Shown here in pieces: positions 1-8,669 of a stretch of 64,000 nucleotides of DNA (its first letter is position 1; the number at the start of each line of letters is the position of its first letter). The position numbers were made by a program, and so were the translations under genes. This stretch comes from Variovorax paradoxus (GTDB lineage Bacteria; Pseudomonadota; Gammaproteobacteria; Burkholderiales; Burkholderiaceae_C), in the NCBI RefSeq assembly GCF_902712855.1, contig NZ_LR743507.1, forward strand, positions 1,536,001-1,600,000, given 5' to 3'. The notes below the pieces were generated by a model. That model was not told where the DNA came from. It saw nothing but the letters and a program-made list of their open reading frames with translations, and made no database searches.

Positions 1-342
1 GATGTCGCTGATCTGGGCCACGTCCAGCTTGGCGGCCACGCGCGGCGCGACGTTCTTGCCGTTGGCAGTCGAGGGGAACAGGATGTGGCTGTAGTTCGCG
101 GCGATGGCGAGGACTTGCGCTGCAACGTTCTCTGCGAGGTTCTCGGCCAGGCTCGGGCTGTCGGCGGCGATGACCTTGGTCACGCCTGCGATCTGGGCGG
201 CTGCCTTGGCCGCTTCGGCGGCATTGGCGCCAGCCACCAGCACGTGAACATCACCACCGCAAGCGAGTGCGGCAGTCACGGTGTTCAGGGTCGCCGGCTT
301 GATGCTGGCGTGGTCGTGTTCTGCAATGACGAGTGCGGTCAT
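1..342 (-). CDS. etfA: Electron transfer flavoprotein alpha subunit (5' part only)
   Basis: The first 114 residues of an ETF alpha subunit; the gene runs off the left edge, so the FAD-binding C-terminal half is not visible. It begins MTALVIAEHDHASIKPATLN, the typical N-terminus of the family, at an ATG preceded by AGGAGA. With EtfB it forms a soluble heterodimer that takes electrons from acyl-CoA dehydrogenases and passes them to ETF:ubiquinone oxidoreductase. It lies downstream of etfB on the same strand, separated by 147 bp that contain a copy of the dispersed hairpin repeat. Its place at the end of a beta-oxidation cluster fits its role as electron acceptor for the two dehydrogenases encoded upstream. 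Confidence 0.93.
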   Translation of the reverse strand, partial: MTALVIAEHDHASIKPATLNTVTAALACGGDVHVLVAGANAAEAAKAAAQIAGVTKVIAADSPSLAENLAENVAAQVLAIAANYSHILFPSTANGKNVAPRVAAKLDVAQISDI

Positions 343-394
343 TTCATTTCTCCTGTGCGGCAATTTGCGGCACGCTATTCAACGAGACTTTTCG

Positions 395-489
395 GGGAAC
401 ACCGCGGAACCGGCTTCGCCGGGCCGCAGGTGTTGCCCCCGGTTGGGGGGTGGCGTAGCGACACGAAGTGCGCGAAGCCTGGGGGCGAG
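395..489 (-). repeat. Dispersed hairpin repeat, copy 1 (between etfB and etfA)
   Basis: A unit of about 95 bp that recurs near 9.9, 28.8, 41.2 and, degenerate, 47.5 kb. Read on the minus strand it starts immediately after the etfB stop codon with CTCGCCCCCAGGC and ends near GGTGTTCCC. It contains a CCCCC/GGGGG hairpin and a longer hairpin whose outer arms are AACACC/GGTGTT and whose inner arms are GCGG/CCGC and CCGGC/GCCGG. It sits inside the etfBA pair, so it is more likely an intercistronic RNA structure than an absolute terminator. Confidence 0.85.
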
Positions 490-1239
490 TCAAATGACCT
501 TCGCTTCGTTCTTCAGTTTGTCCACCAGCGTTGCAACGTCAGGCACCTTGATGCCGGCGCCGCGCTTGGGCGGCTCCGCGACCTTCAGGGTCTTCAGGCG
601 CGGCTTCACGTCCACGCCCAGGTCTTCCGGCTTGACCGTGTCGAGCTGCTTCTTCTTGGCCTTCATGATGTTGGGCAAGGTCACGTAGCGCGGCTCGTTC
701 AGGCGCAGGTCGGTGGTGATGACGGCCGGCAGGCTGAGGGTGAGGGTTTCGAGGCCGCCGTCGACTTCGCGGGTGACCGTGGCCTTGTCGCCGGCGACTT
801 CGACCTTGGAGGCGAAGGTGGCCTGGGGCAGGTCGGCGAGGGCAGCGAGCATCTGGCCGGTCTGGTTGGCGTCGTCGTCGATGGCCTGCTTGCCCAGAAT
901 GACCAGCGAAGGCTGCTCCTTGTCGACCAGCGCCTTGAGCAGCTTGGCAACAGCGAGGGGCTGCAGCTCTTCGGTGGTCTCCACCAGGATGCCGCGGTCG
1001 GCGCCGATGGCCATCGCGGTGCGCAGGGTTTCCTGGCACTTGGCGTCGCCGCACGAGACGGCGATCACTTCCGTGACCACGCCCTTTTCCTTCAGGCGAA
1101 CCGCTTCTTCGACGGCGATCTCGTCGAACGGGTTCATGCTCATCTTCACGTTGGCAATGTCCACGCCGGTGCCGTCGCTCTTCACGCGCACCTTCACGTT
1201 GTAGTCGACGACCCGCTTCACGGGCACAAGAATCTTCAT
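490..1239 (-). CDS. etfB: Electron transfer flavoprotein beta subunit
   Basis: A 249-residue ETF beta subunit, the usual length. It starts MKILVPVKRVVDYNVKVRVK and carries the family signature around VILGKQAIDDDANQTGQ and AVITTDLRLNEPRYVTLPN. It partners EtfA and binds AMP; the dimer shuttles electrons from acyl-CoA dehydrogenases to the quinone pool. An in-frame extension to about 1350 exists, but it runs through the intergenic gap and the 3' end of the Bug gene upstream and does not resemble EtfB, so the ATG at 1239 is preferred. The gene closes the beta-oxidation cluster and abuts the repeat element at its stop codon. Confidence 0.96.
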   Translation of the reverse strand: MKILVPVKRVVDYNVKVRVKSDGTGVDIANVKMSMNPFDEIAVEEAVRLKEKGVVTEVIAVSCGDAKCQETLRTAMAIGADRGILVETTEELQPLAVAKLLKALVDKEQPSLVILGKQAIDDDANQTGQMLAALADLPQATFASKVEVAGDKATVTREVDGGLETLTLSLPAVITTDLRLNEPRYVTLPNIMKAKKKQLDTVKPEDLGVDVKPRLKTLKVAEPPKRGAGIKVPDVATLVDKLKNEAKVI

Positions 1240-1286
1240 GGTTGTTCCTTCGAATGACGAATGACGAATGAAAAAAGAAAGAGGGT

Positions 1287-2285
1287 TTATTCGAGCCGCG
1301 CGCCCGACTGCTTGATCAGGCGCTCCCACACCGGGCGCTCCTGCTTCCATGCGGCAGCAAAGAGTTCGGGCGAGCTGTCCTTCAGCTCGAAGCCCATGGC
1401 TGCGATGCGCTCGCGCACGTCGGGCTGCTGCGAGGCCTTGCGCACTTCCTCGGCGATGCGGTCCACGATGGGCTTGGGCGTCTTGGCGGGCACCGCGAAG
1501 GCGAGCCAGCCGGTCACGCGGTAGGCCTCGTCCTTGAGGCCCTGCTCGGCCATGGTCGGCACGTTGGGCAGCGCGGCCATGCGGCGCTCGCCGCTCACGC
1601 CGATGGCGCGCACCTTGCCCGCGTCGATGTGCGGCTTGGCCACAAGGGCGCTCGCATAGGCCATCTGGACCTGGCCGCCGATCAGGTCCTGCATCATCGG
1701 CGCCTCGCCCTTGTAGGCGACGTGGTTCATGTCGGCCTGCTGCGTGAGGCTCATGTGCGCGCCGGCCAGGTGCGGGTAGGCGCCCACGCCATACGAACCG
1801 TATGCGACCTTGCCCTTGTTCGCGGCCACGTACTTCAGCAGTTCGGGTGCGGTCTTGGCCGGCACGCTCGGATGCACCACCAGCACCAGCGGACCCATCG
1901 CCACCTGGTAGACCAGCGTGAGGTCGCGCTGCGTGTCGTAGGGCAGCTTCTCGTAGAGGAACTCGTTGGTCAGCAGCGCGTTGCTGAGCGAGAACACGAC
2001 CGTGTAGCCATCGGGCGCCGACTTGGCGACCGCGTCGGTGCCGATGATGCCGGCCGCGCCGGGCTTGTTGTCGACGATCACGGGCTGGCCGAAGCCGGCC
2101 GACATCTTCTGGCCCAGCACGCGCGCGAGCACGTCGGTGGCGCCGCCGGCCTGGAAGGGCACGACGAGGCGGATCGGCTTATTCGGGTAGGGCGCCTGCG
2201 CGTGCGCGGGCGCCAGCGCGAACAGCGCCGAGGTCGATGCGGCGGCGCAGAGCAATGCGCGGCGGCCGGTGGATGAATGGGTCAT
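1287..2285 (-). CDS. Bug/TctC-family tripartite tricarboxylate transporter substrate-binding protein
   Basis: 332 residues with a signal peptide (hydrophobic stretch, then AHA-Q) followed by the Bug fold: KPIRLVVPFQAGGATDVLARVL near the start and VPTMAEQGL late in the protein. Bug proteins are periplasmic receptors for carboxylates and related compounds. No TctA or TctB membrane genes are nearby, as is common in Comamonadaceae, where many orphan Bug proteins exist. The ATG at 2285 is preceded by a GAGAGAGA purine tract; an in-frame ATG 33 bp upstream lacks as good a context. It follows the acyl-CoA synthetase gene by 48 bp, so it probably serves the same catabolic cluster. The ligand is unknown. 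Confidence 0.9.
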   Translation of the reverse strand: MTHSSTGRRALLCAAASTSALFALAPAHAQAPYPNKPIRLVVPFQAGGATDVLARVLGQKMSAGFGQPVIVDNKPGAAGIIGTDAVAKSAPDGYTVVFSLSNALLTNEFLYEKLPYDTQRDLTLVYQVAMGPLVLVVHPSVPAKTAPELLKYVAANKGKVAYGSYGVGAYPHLAGAHMSLTQQADMNHVAYKGEAPMMQDLIGGQVQMAYASALVAKPHIDAGKVRAIGVSGERRMAALPNVPTMAEQGLKDEAYRVTGWLAFAVPAKTPKPIVDRIAEEVRKASQQPDVRERIAAMGFELKDSSPELFAAAWKQERPVWERLIKQSGARLE

Positions 2286-2333
2286 GGCTTGTCTCTCTCT
2301 ATCTTTTGGGTTTCTCAAACTCTCGAGGCCCGC

Positions 2334-4292
2334 TCACTGCCGCGTCACGCGCGTCTTGAAGGGCAGCGGCGCCAACGCCGCCTGCAGGCGCTCCCGCAAC
2401 GTCGCGGCCAGCGCGCCTGCCGCGACGCTGTCGATCTGCACATGCACCAGGCTTTCGCCTTCGGCGGTCACCGCGGGCCGCGCGGCCTCGCTCGCGCCGA
2501 GTTCGGCGCACAGCTCGGCCACCGTCGCGGCCACCACCTGCCGGGCGGCCATGGCGCGCAGTTCGGGCTTGTAGATCTTGCCGACGTTGGTCATCGGCAT
2601 CGCACCGATCACCGACACCCACTTGGGCCGCGCCGGTGCTTCGTCCACGCGTGCGGCGGTGAAAGCCAGCAGTTCTTCTTCGGTGGCCGAGGCGCCGGGC
2701 ACCAGGGTCGCGAAGATCACCGGCAGTTCGCCCGCATAGGCATCGGGCGCACCGACTGCTGCGCACAGCTGCACGGCAGGGTGCGCGCCCAGCGCGTCCT
2801 CGATGGTCTTCGGGTCGATGTTGTGGCCGCTGCGGATGATCAGGTCCTTCGAGCGGCCGGTGAGGTTCAGCCGCTCCTGGCTGTCGATCCAGCCCAGGTC
2901 GCCGGTGGCGAGCCAGCCGTCGGCGGTGAAGGCCTTGGCGTTGTCGGCCGGGTCCACGAAGCCCGAGAACACGTTGGGCGACTTGAACAGCACCATGCCC
3001 TGTTCGCCGGGCGCGACTTCGCGGTCGCTCGCGTTGCCGTTCTCGTCGAGCGCCACCACGCGCATCTGCATGTACGGCAGGCGAAAGCCGACGCAGCCCG
3101 CGGGCCCGTCCACGCCGGGCGGGGTGATGGTCGAGATGCCGGCCATCTCGGTCATGCCCAGGCTCTCGTGCACATGCAGGCCGAACAGGCGCTCGAAGCG
3201 CGCGGCCAGTTCGGGCGAGAGCACGGCCGCGCCGGTGCGGCAGTAGGTGATCGATGAAATGTCCGCGCCGTCCAGCGGCACGTTGGCCAGCGCGGCCAGC
3301 ACGGTGGGCACGGCCGACAGCGAGGTCGGCCGGTACTTGGCGACCAGCTTCCAGTAGTTGGCCAGCACCTCCTTGTTGCGCAGCAGCGAGGGCGTGGGAA
3401 TGATCACCTCGACGCCCGCCGACAGCGAAGCCAGCGACGCCGGCAGCACGCCCGCCACATGGAACAGCGGATAGCCGTTGATGGAGATGCCGTTCTCGTT
3501 CATGCCCGCGACCTGCACGCTGGCCCAGGCGGTGAACACCTGCGCGCCATGGCTGTGGCGCGCGAGCTTGGGCGCGCCCGTGGTGCCGCCGGTGTGGAAG
3601 TAGGCGGCGATGTCACTGGGCGCGATGTCGCGGCCGCTCACGAGGCGGTCGTCGGGCTGCGCGGTGCGCAGCACGTCGAACTCGGCGACGCCCTCGGGCA
3701 GCGCGCCGGCCGCGCCGGGTGCCTCGTCGTGCGGCGCCACGCGCAGCACGGTGGTGAGCGTGGGCACCTGGCCGCGCAGGCGCATGGCCTTCGACCACAT
3801 GCCCGATTCGATGTCCGAGCCGTAGGCGATCAGCACCTTGGCGCGCGCGGCGGTCATCAGCGCCACCAGCTTCTCGTCGGTGAGCAGCGGGTTCAGCGGC
3901 TGCACGATGCCGGCCGCCTCGCCGCCCCACAGCGCAAGGTGATATTCGAGGCAGCCGGGCAGCAGCACGGCCACGGCGTCGTCGGGCCCCACGCCGAGCG
4001 TGTGCAGCAGGTTCGCGGTCTGGTGGATGCGCGCGAGCAGTTCGGCGTAAGACCAGCGGATCGGCTCGTCCGCCGGGTTGCCGGTGCGCAGGAAGGTGAG
4101 CGCGGTCTTGCCGCCGAAGGCATGGCCCGCGTTGCGGAAGATCTCGTAGGTGCTGCGCACCGTGAGCGCCTGCGCGAGCGGCGTCTCCTCGAGCTTGCGG
4201 ATGTCCGCGAGGCTGCGGACCGGGAGTGCGGGGCGGAACGGCGCGCCGGCCGGGGTCTTGTCGTTGTTCTTGTTGCTTTGCGTGTTTGTCAT
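2334..4292 (-). CDS. AMP-dependent acyl-CoA synthetase/ligase
   Basis: 652 residues of the ANL superfamily. The P-loop-like motif AYFHTGGTTGAPKLARHSHG lies near residue 230, and the late motif ATGDLGWIDSQERLNLTGRS and a C-terminal NVGKIYKPELR (catalytic Lys region) are present. It would activate a carboxylic acid to its CoA thioester via an acyl-adenylate. The ATG at 4292 is preceded by AAGGAGA at good spacing; the reading frame continues further upstream but without family similarity. It is flanked on both sides by Bug binding proteins and followed by etfBA. Within the cluster it would be the entry enzyme for beta-oxidation. The substrate is not determinable from sequence alone. Confidence 0.93.
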   Translation of the reverse strand: MTNTQSNKNNDKTPAGAPFRPALPVRSLADIRKLEETPLAQALTVRSTYEIFRNAGHAFGGKTALTFLRTGNPADEPIRWSYAELLARIHQTANLLHTLGVGPDDAVAVLLPGCLEYHLALWGGEAAGIVQPLNPLLTDEKLVALMTAARAKVLIAYGSDIESGMWSKAMRLRGQVPTLTTVLRVAPHDEAPGAAGALPEGVAEFDVLRTAQPDDRLVSGRDIAPSDIAAYFHTGGTTGAPKLARHSHGAQVFTAWASVQVAGMNENGISINGYPLFHVAGVLPASLASLSAGVEVIIPTPSLLRNKEVLANYWKLVAKYRPTSLSAVPTVLAALANVPLDGADISSITYCRTGAAVLSPELAARFERLFGLHVHESLGMTEMAGISTITPPGVDGPAGCVGFRLPYMQMRVVALDENGNASDREVAPGEQGMVLFKSPNVFSGFVDPADNAKAFTADGWLATGDLGWIDSQERLNLTGRSKDLIIRSGHNIDPKTIEDALGAHPAVQLCAAVGAPDAYAGELPVIFATLVPGASATEEELLAFTAARVDEAPARPKWVSVIGAMPMTNVGKIYKPELRAMAARQVVAATVAELCAELGASEAARPAVTAEGESLVHVQIDSVAAGALAATLRERLQAALAPLPFKTRVTRQ

Positions 4293-4339
4293 GTCTGTCT
4301 CCTTGATGCCGGTGGTGCGTGGCCGGGCCGCCTGCGGTT

Positions 4340-5341
4340 TTACTGGTTCGTGATGTGGTTGTCGCGAATGACCTTGCCCCAGCGCTCGAAGTCCTGCTTC
4401 ATGCGAACGCCGGTCTGCTCGGGCGTGCGGTAGGCGGCGAAGGAGCCCACGCTCTCGAGCTTGTCCTGCACTTCCGTGTCGGCCAGAACCTTCTTCAGCT
4501 CGGCGCTCATGCGCTCGACGATGTCCTTGGGCGTGCCGGCCGGTGCCAGCAGGCCGCCCCACGAGGTGGCGTCGAAGCCGGGGAAGCCTTGCTCGGCCAC
4601 GGTCTTCACGTCGGGCAGCAGGCTCACGCGCTGGCCCGAGCCCACCGCGATGGCGGTGAGCTTGCCCGCGCGGATGTGCGGGATCACGGCCACGAGGTCG
4701 GAGAACATCGCGGGCACCTGGCCGCCGATCAGGTCGGTCACGGCGGGCGCGCTGCCGCGGTAGGGCACGTGCTGCATGTCGAACTTGCCGATGTTCTTCA
4801 GCTGCTCGGTCGTCAGGTGGCCGAAGCTGCCGGCGCCGGCGGTGGTGTAGTTGAGCTTGCCGCCCTCGGCCTTGGCCTTGGCGATCAGGCCCTGCAGGCT
4901 GGTCACTTCAGGCAGCGACTTGGGGTTGACCACGAGCACGATCGGCAGGTCGTACACCGAGCCCACGGGCGTGAAGCTCTTGAAGATGTCGTAGCCACCG
5001 GTGGGGCCGTACAGGTGCGAGGCCAGCAGCGTGGGCGTGGCCAGCATCACGAAGGTGTAGCCGTCGGCCGGCGCGCGTGCGGCCGCGGCGGCGCCCACGG
5101 TGCCCGACGCGCCGCTGCGGTTGTCGATGACGATGTTCTGCTTGAGCGCGGTGGACATCTTCTGCGCCACGATGCGCGAGGCCACGTCGGTCGGGCCGCC
5201 GGGCGGGAAGGGCACGATCAGCGTGATCGGCTTGCCGGGCCACGCTTGCGCGAAGGCGCTGCCCGCGATGAGAGGCAAGGCCAGGGCGATGAGTGCACGG
5301 CGAACGGGATTGCGGAGGGAACGGGAAACGAGGGAGGCCAT
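4340..5341 (-). CDS. Bug/TctC-family substrate-binding protein
   Basis: 333 residues from the ATG at 5341, with a signal peptide ending SAFAQA and a Bug domain starting WPGKPITLIVPFPPGGPTDV. A TTG 12 bp upstream (5353) is an alternative start giving 337 residues; the AAGAAG just before the ATG favours the ATG. It lies between the CoA-transferase and the acyl-CoA synthetase genes and differs clearly from the other Bug protein of the cluster, so the two may recognise different ligands or be spare paralogs. Family knowledge says periplasmic carboxylate capture; the ligand is unknown. Confidence 0.9.
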   Translation of the reverse strand: MASLVSRSLRNPVRRALIALALPLIAGSAFAQAWPGKPITLIVPFPPGGPTDVASRIVAQKMSTALKQNIVIDNRSGASGTVGAAAAARAPADGYTFVMLATPTLLASHLYGPTGGYDIFKSFTPVGSVYDLPIVLVVNPKSLPEVTSLQGLIAKAKAEGGKLNYTTAGAGSFGHLTTEQLKNIGKFDMQHVPYRGSAPAVTDLIGGQVPAMFSDLVAVIPHIRAGKLTAIAVGSGQRVSLLPDVKTVAEQGFPGFDATSWGGLLAPAGTPKDIVERMSAELKKVLADTEVQDKLESVGSFAAYRTPEQTGVRMKQDFERWGKVIRDNHITNQ

Positions 5342-5351
5342 GGACTTCTTC

Positions 5352-5390
5352 AACAGGACAACAGGAAACAGGGAAACAGGGAAACAGGAA
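5352..5390. repeat. Short purine-rich tandem repeat, unit about GGAAACAG
   Basis: About five imperfect copies of an 8-bp unit (AACAGG/GAAACAGG on the plus strand) fill the gap between the CoA-transferase stop codon and the start of the Bug gene. On the transcript it reads as a CTGTTTCC pyrimidine tract just ahead of the Bug start codon. Such simple repeats can vary in length and alter spacing before a start codon; that is inference here. Confidence 0.7.
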
Positions 5391-5414
5391 AGCGGGGGAG
5401 GGCACGTCTTTTGC

Positions 5415-6623
5415 TCAGACCACGCCGCTCGTCTTCAGCGCGGCGAGCTTCTCGTCCGACAGGCCGAGCAGCGACTGCAGCACGTCGTGCGTGCCTTCGC
5501 CCAGCGTGGGCGGCGCGCTGCGCACCGGCAGGCGTTCGCCATCGAATCGGTAGGGCGGCGCCAGCACGTTGACTGTGCCGGCCACCGGATGCGGCTGCGT
5601 GGTCACGAGGCCGGCGTCGGTGGCGCGCCTGGAGTTCAGCGCCTCCAGCAGGCCCAGCACCTCGCCGCACGGAATGCCCGAGGCGGTGAGCTTCTCGAGC
5701 AGGCCGGCGCGCGGGCGCTTCGCCAGCTCGGCGTGCAGCTCGGGCAGCAGCGCCGCGCGGTTGGCCGAACGCAGGATGTTGGTCTTGAAGCGCTCGTCGG
5801 CCGCGAGGTCGGGGCGGTCGATCACGTCGGTGCAGAAGCGCGCGAACTGCGCGTTGTTGCCCACGGTGATCACCAGCGGGCCGTCGGCCGCGTCGAACAC
5901 GCCGTAGGGCACGATCGACGGGTGCGAGTTGCCGTAGCGCGGCGGGTCCTCGCCCATCAACAGGGCCTCGAGGCCGTAGTAGGCGGTGATCATCAGGCCG
6001 CAGTCGAACAGCGCCATTTCCACATGCCGGCCACGGCCGGTCTTCTCGCGCTGGTAGAGCGCGGCCAGCACGGCCTGCGCGGAGTACATGCCGGTGAACA
6101 GGTCGACCGCGGCCACGCCGAACTTCAGCGGCGGCTGGTCGGCCTCGCCGTTCAGCGCCATCAGGCCGGCCTCGCCCTGCACCACCAAGTCGTAGCCGGG
6201 GCGCGCGGCCTCGGCGCCGGTGCGGTCGTAGCCCGAGATCGAGCAGTAGATGAGGCCCGGTTGCTCCTTGCTGAGCTGCTCGTAGCCCATGCCCAGCTTG
6301 TCGATGCCGCCGAACTTGAAGTTCTGGATCACCACGTCGCACTGCTTTGCCAGGTCGCGCGCGAGCTGCTGGCCCTCGGGCGTCTGCAGGTCGAGCGTGA
6401 CCGAGCGCTTGTTGCGGTTGACGCTGTTGAAGTAGGCGGTCTCGGTCTTGCCCACGCGCAGGCCCCAGTCGCGCGTGTCGTCGCCGCGGCCGGGGTGCTC
6501 GACCTTGATCACCTCGGCGCCCATGTCGGCCAGCACCATGCCGCACCAGGGGCCCGCCAGGATGCGGGACAGATCGAGGACGCGCACGCCGGCGAGCGGC
6601 AGCGATGAGTTCAGTAGAGGCAT
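5415..6623 (-). CDS. CaiB/BaiF-type class III CoA-transferase
   Basis: 402 residues, the usual family length. It starts MPLLNSSLPLAGVRVLDLSR with LAGPWCGMVLADMGAEVIKVE next, the classic N-terminus of type III CoA-transferases. The conserved nucleophile Asp region is AVDLFTGMYSAQAVLAAL near residue 175. The enzyme moves CoA between carboxylic acids, so here it may provide an ATP-independent way to make or recycle the CoA thioester used by the cluster. The frame runs upstream into the hydratase gene, but the start at 6623 matches family N-termini. It lies 73 bp after the enoyl-CoA hydratase gene and precedes a Bug gene. Confidence 0.93.
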   Translation of the reverse strand: MPLLNSSLPLAGVRVLDLSRILAGPWCGMVLADMGAEVIKVEHPGRGDDTRDWGLRVGKTETAYFNSVNRNKRSVTLDLQTPEGQQLARDLAKQCDVVIQNFKFGGIDKLGMGYEQLSKEQPGLIYCSISGYDRTGAEAARPGYDLVVQGEAGLMALNGEADQPPLKFGVAAVDLFTGMYSAQAVLAALYQREKTGRGRHVEMALFDCGLMITAYYGLEALLMGEDPPRYGNSHPSIVPYGVFDAADGPLVITVGNNAQFARFCTDVIDRPDLAADERFKTNILRSANRAALLPELHAELAKRPRAGLLEKLTASGIPCGEVLGLLEALNSRRATDAGLVTTQPHPVAGTVNVLAPPYRFDGERLPVRSAPPTLGEGTHDVLQSLLGLSDEKLAALKTSGVV

Positions 6624-6696
6624 GACGGGGACTTCGGAGAAACGGAAAAGCCCCGCACGGCGTGCGAGGCGGATGGCAGGGGCGGCAGGGGCCGCG

Positions 6697-7521
6697 TCAG
6701 GACGCGTCCTTTGCCTTGTGGCCTTGATGGCGCAGCGCGACGAAGTCGGACTTGCGCTTGCCCAGGAACGCACCGATGCCTTCGGCCGCCTCGGCGTCGC
6801 CCTGCGACTCGACCATGAACACGGCCTCGGCGTCGAGCTGCTCCTCGAGCGTGGCGTGGTGCGCCTGGCGGCACAGCGTCTTGATGCGCGCGATGGCGCG
6901 TTGCGGACCGGTCGCCACCTTTGCCGCGAGCGCAACGGCTTCGGCCAGCGCCGCGCCCTTGTCGGTCAGGCGGTTGACGGCGCCCAGCTGGTTCAGCCGC
7001 TCGGCCGTCATGCGGTCGCCGGTGAGGCACAGCTCGGTGAGCACCTGGCGCGAGACGAACTCCGCCAGGAAGGCGGTGGCGCCGCCGTCGGGCGTGAGGC
7101 CGACCTTCACATAGGCCACGGTGTAGAACGCGTCGCGCGCCGACACCAGCATGTCGCAGGCCAGCGCCATCGACAGGCCCGCGCCGGCCGCGCCGCCTTC
7201 GACGGCCGCGATCACCGGCTTGCTGCAGTCGCGCAGCGCGCGAATCAGGTTGTTCAGGCCTTCGAGGATCTGGCGGCGCTCGGCCATCGGCAGCTCGCGC
7301 CGCTTGGCCAGCAGGTTCAGGTCGCCGCCGGAGCAGAAGAAGTCGCCCGCGCCGGTAAAGACGATGGCGCCCACTTCAGGGTCTTTCTCGGCATCGGCCA
7401 GCGCGGCCGAGAGTTCGGCATACAGCGTGGGCGTGATCGCGTTGCGCGCGGCAGGGTTGCTGTTGGTGAGGATGCGCACGGCACCCTGCTGCGAGATCAG
7501 GACGGTCTTGTTGTCGCTCAT
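6697..7521 (-). CDS. Enoyl-CoA hydratase/isomerase family protein
   Basis: 274 residues of the crotonase fold. The oxyanion-hole segments are CSGGDLNLLA and AAVEGGAAGAGLSMALACDM, followed by KVGLTPDGGATAFLAEF. It would hydrate an enoyl-CoA or act as an isomerase on unsaturated acyl-CoAs. The ATG overlaps the stop of the upstream acyl-CoA dehydrogenase gene by 4 nt (ATGA), indicating translational coupling. The cluster also encodes a bifunctional hydratase/dehydrogenase, so this separate enzyme may handle a different chain length or double-bond position. Confidence 0.93.
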   Translation of the reverse strand: MSDNKTVLISQQGAVRILTNSNPAARNAITPTLYAELSAALADAEKDPEVGAIVFTGAGDFFCSGGDLNLLAKRRELPMAERRQILEGLNNLIRALRDCSKPVIAAVEGGAAGAGLSMALACDMLVSARDAFYTVAYVKVGLTPDGGATAFLAEFVSRQVLTELCLTGDRMTAERLNQLGAVNRLTDKGAALAEAVALAAKVATGPQRAIARIKTLCRQAHHATLEEQLDAEAVFMVESQGDAEAAEGIGAFLGKRKSDFVALRHQGHKAKDAS

Positions 7522-8657
7522 GGAAGTGCCTTGCCGAGTTGGATGTAGCGCTGCAGGTGATGGTCTTCGTCGCCGAGCTGGTGGTCGATCATCACCAGGC
7601 GCTTGGCGTAGTGGGGCAGGGGCAGTTCCCAGGTCATGCCGATGCCGCCGTGCATCTGGATGCTTTCCTCGGCCACCAGCGCACCGATGCGGCCGATGCT
7701 GAACTTGGCGGCCGACAGCGCGCGCTCGCGCGTCACGCGGTCGCCCGTGTCGAGGGCGGCCGCGGCGTTGATGACGGCCGAGCGGGCCTGTTCGATTTCG
7801 AGCAGCAGGTCGGCCATGCGGTGCTGCAGCGCCTGGAAGCTGCCGATCAGCGTACCGAACTGCTTGCGCGTGCGCAGGTACTCCAGCGTGGCGGTCTTGG
7901 CGGCTTCCATCGCGCCCAGCGCTTCGGCGCACAGTGCGAGCACGCCGCGGCCGATGGCGCGCTCCAGCGTGGCGTGGCCCTGGCCTTCGGTGCCCAGCAG
8001 CGCGTCGCCGTCCAGCTTCATGCCGTCGAACGAGAGTTCGGCCACGCGGCCGCCGTCGATCGACGGGCAGCCGCGCACCGTGAGGCCCGCGGTCTTCGCG
8101 GGCACCAAAAAGAGCGAGATGCCTGCTTCGTCGTCCACGTTGCCCGATGTGCGCGCCGAAACCAGGAACAGGTCGGCCTGCTCGCCCTGCGGCACCACGG
8201 CCTTGGCGCCGTTGAGCACCCAGCCATCGCCGCTGCGTTCGGCCTTTGTCTGCACGCGCGTGCGTTCGTAGTGCGTGTCGGCTTCGTCGTGCGCGAAGGC
8301 CGCGACGGCAACGCCGTTGATGATGTCGCCGAGCTTCTGCTTCTGCGCGTCGGTGCCGGTCGCGCTGAGCGCCTCGCCGACCATCACCGCGCCCAGCAGC
8401 GGTTCGATCACCAGGCCACGGCCCAGCGCCTCGAAGACCACGGCGATGTCGAAGCCGCCGCCGCCGAAGCCGCCATCGGCTTCGCTGAAGAGCGCGCCGA
8501 TCACGCCGAGCTCGGCGAACTGCTGGAAGATGTCCTTGCTGAACCCGTGCTGCGACTTCGCGATGCGGTCGCGCGCGTCGAACGCGTACTGCTCGCTGAT
8601 GAAGCGGTTCAGGCTGTCGGCGAGCATGCGCCGGTCTTCGGTGTGTTCGAAGTTCAT
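7518..8657 (-). CDS. Acyl-CoA dehydrogenase, resembling pimeloyl-CoA dehydrogenase small subunit
   Basis: 379 residues starting MNFEHTEDRRMLADSLNRFI, with an AAGGAGA site before the ATG. The C-terminal domain has ESIQMHGGIGMTWELPLPHY, the normal FAD/substrate-loop region of the family. It is an FAD flavoenzyme introducing a 2,3-trans double bond into acyl-CoA and donating electrons to ETF. It is encoded 12 bp after a second, longer acyl-CoA dehydrogenase and 4-nt coupled to the hydratase gene. Such large/small pairs are typical of dicarboxylyl-CoA (pimeloyl-CoA) dehydrogenases; that specificity is inferred from gene arrangement and overall appearance. Confidence 0.9.
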   Translation of the reverse strand: MNFEHTEDRRMLADSLNRFISEQYAFDARDRIAKSQHGFSKDIFQQFAELGVIGALFSEADGGFGGGGFDIAVVFEALGRGLVIEPLLGAVMVGEALSATGTDAQKQKLGDIINGVAVAAFAHDEADTHYERTRVQTKAERSGDGWVLNGAKAVVPQGEQADLFLVSARTSGNVDDEAGISLFLVPAKTAGLTVRGCPSIDGGRVAELSFDGMKLDGDALLGTEGQGHATLERAIGRGVLALCAEALGAMEAAKTATLEYLRTRKQFGTLIGSFQALQHRMADLLLEIEQARSAVINAAAALDTGDRVTRERALSAAKFSIGRIGALVAEESIQMHGGIGMTWELPLPHYAKRLVMIDHQLGDEDHHLQRYIQLGKALP

Positions 8658-8669
8658 GGCATGTCTCCT

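Noticed and set aside
395..489. Simple Rho-independent terminator after etfB
   Set aside because: The hairpins lack a following U run, and the element sits between etfB and etfA, which need matched expression.
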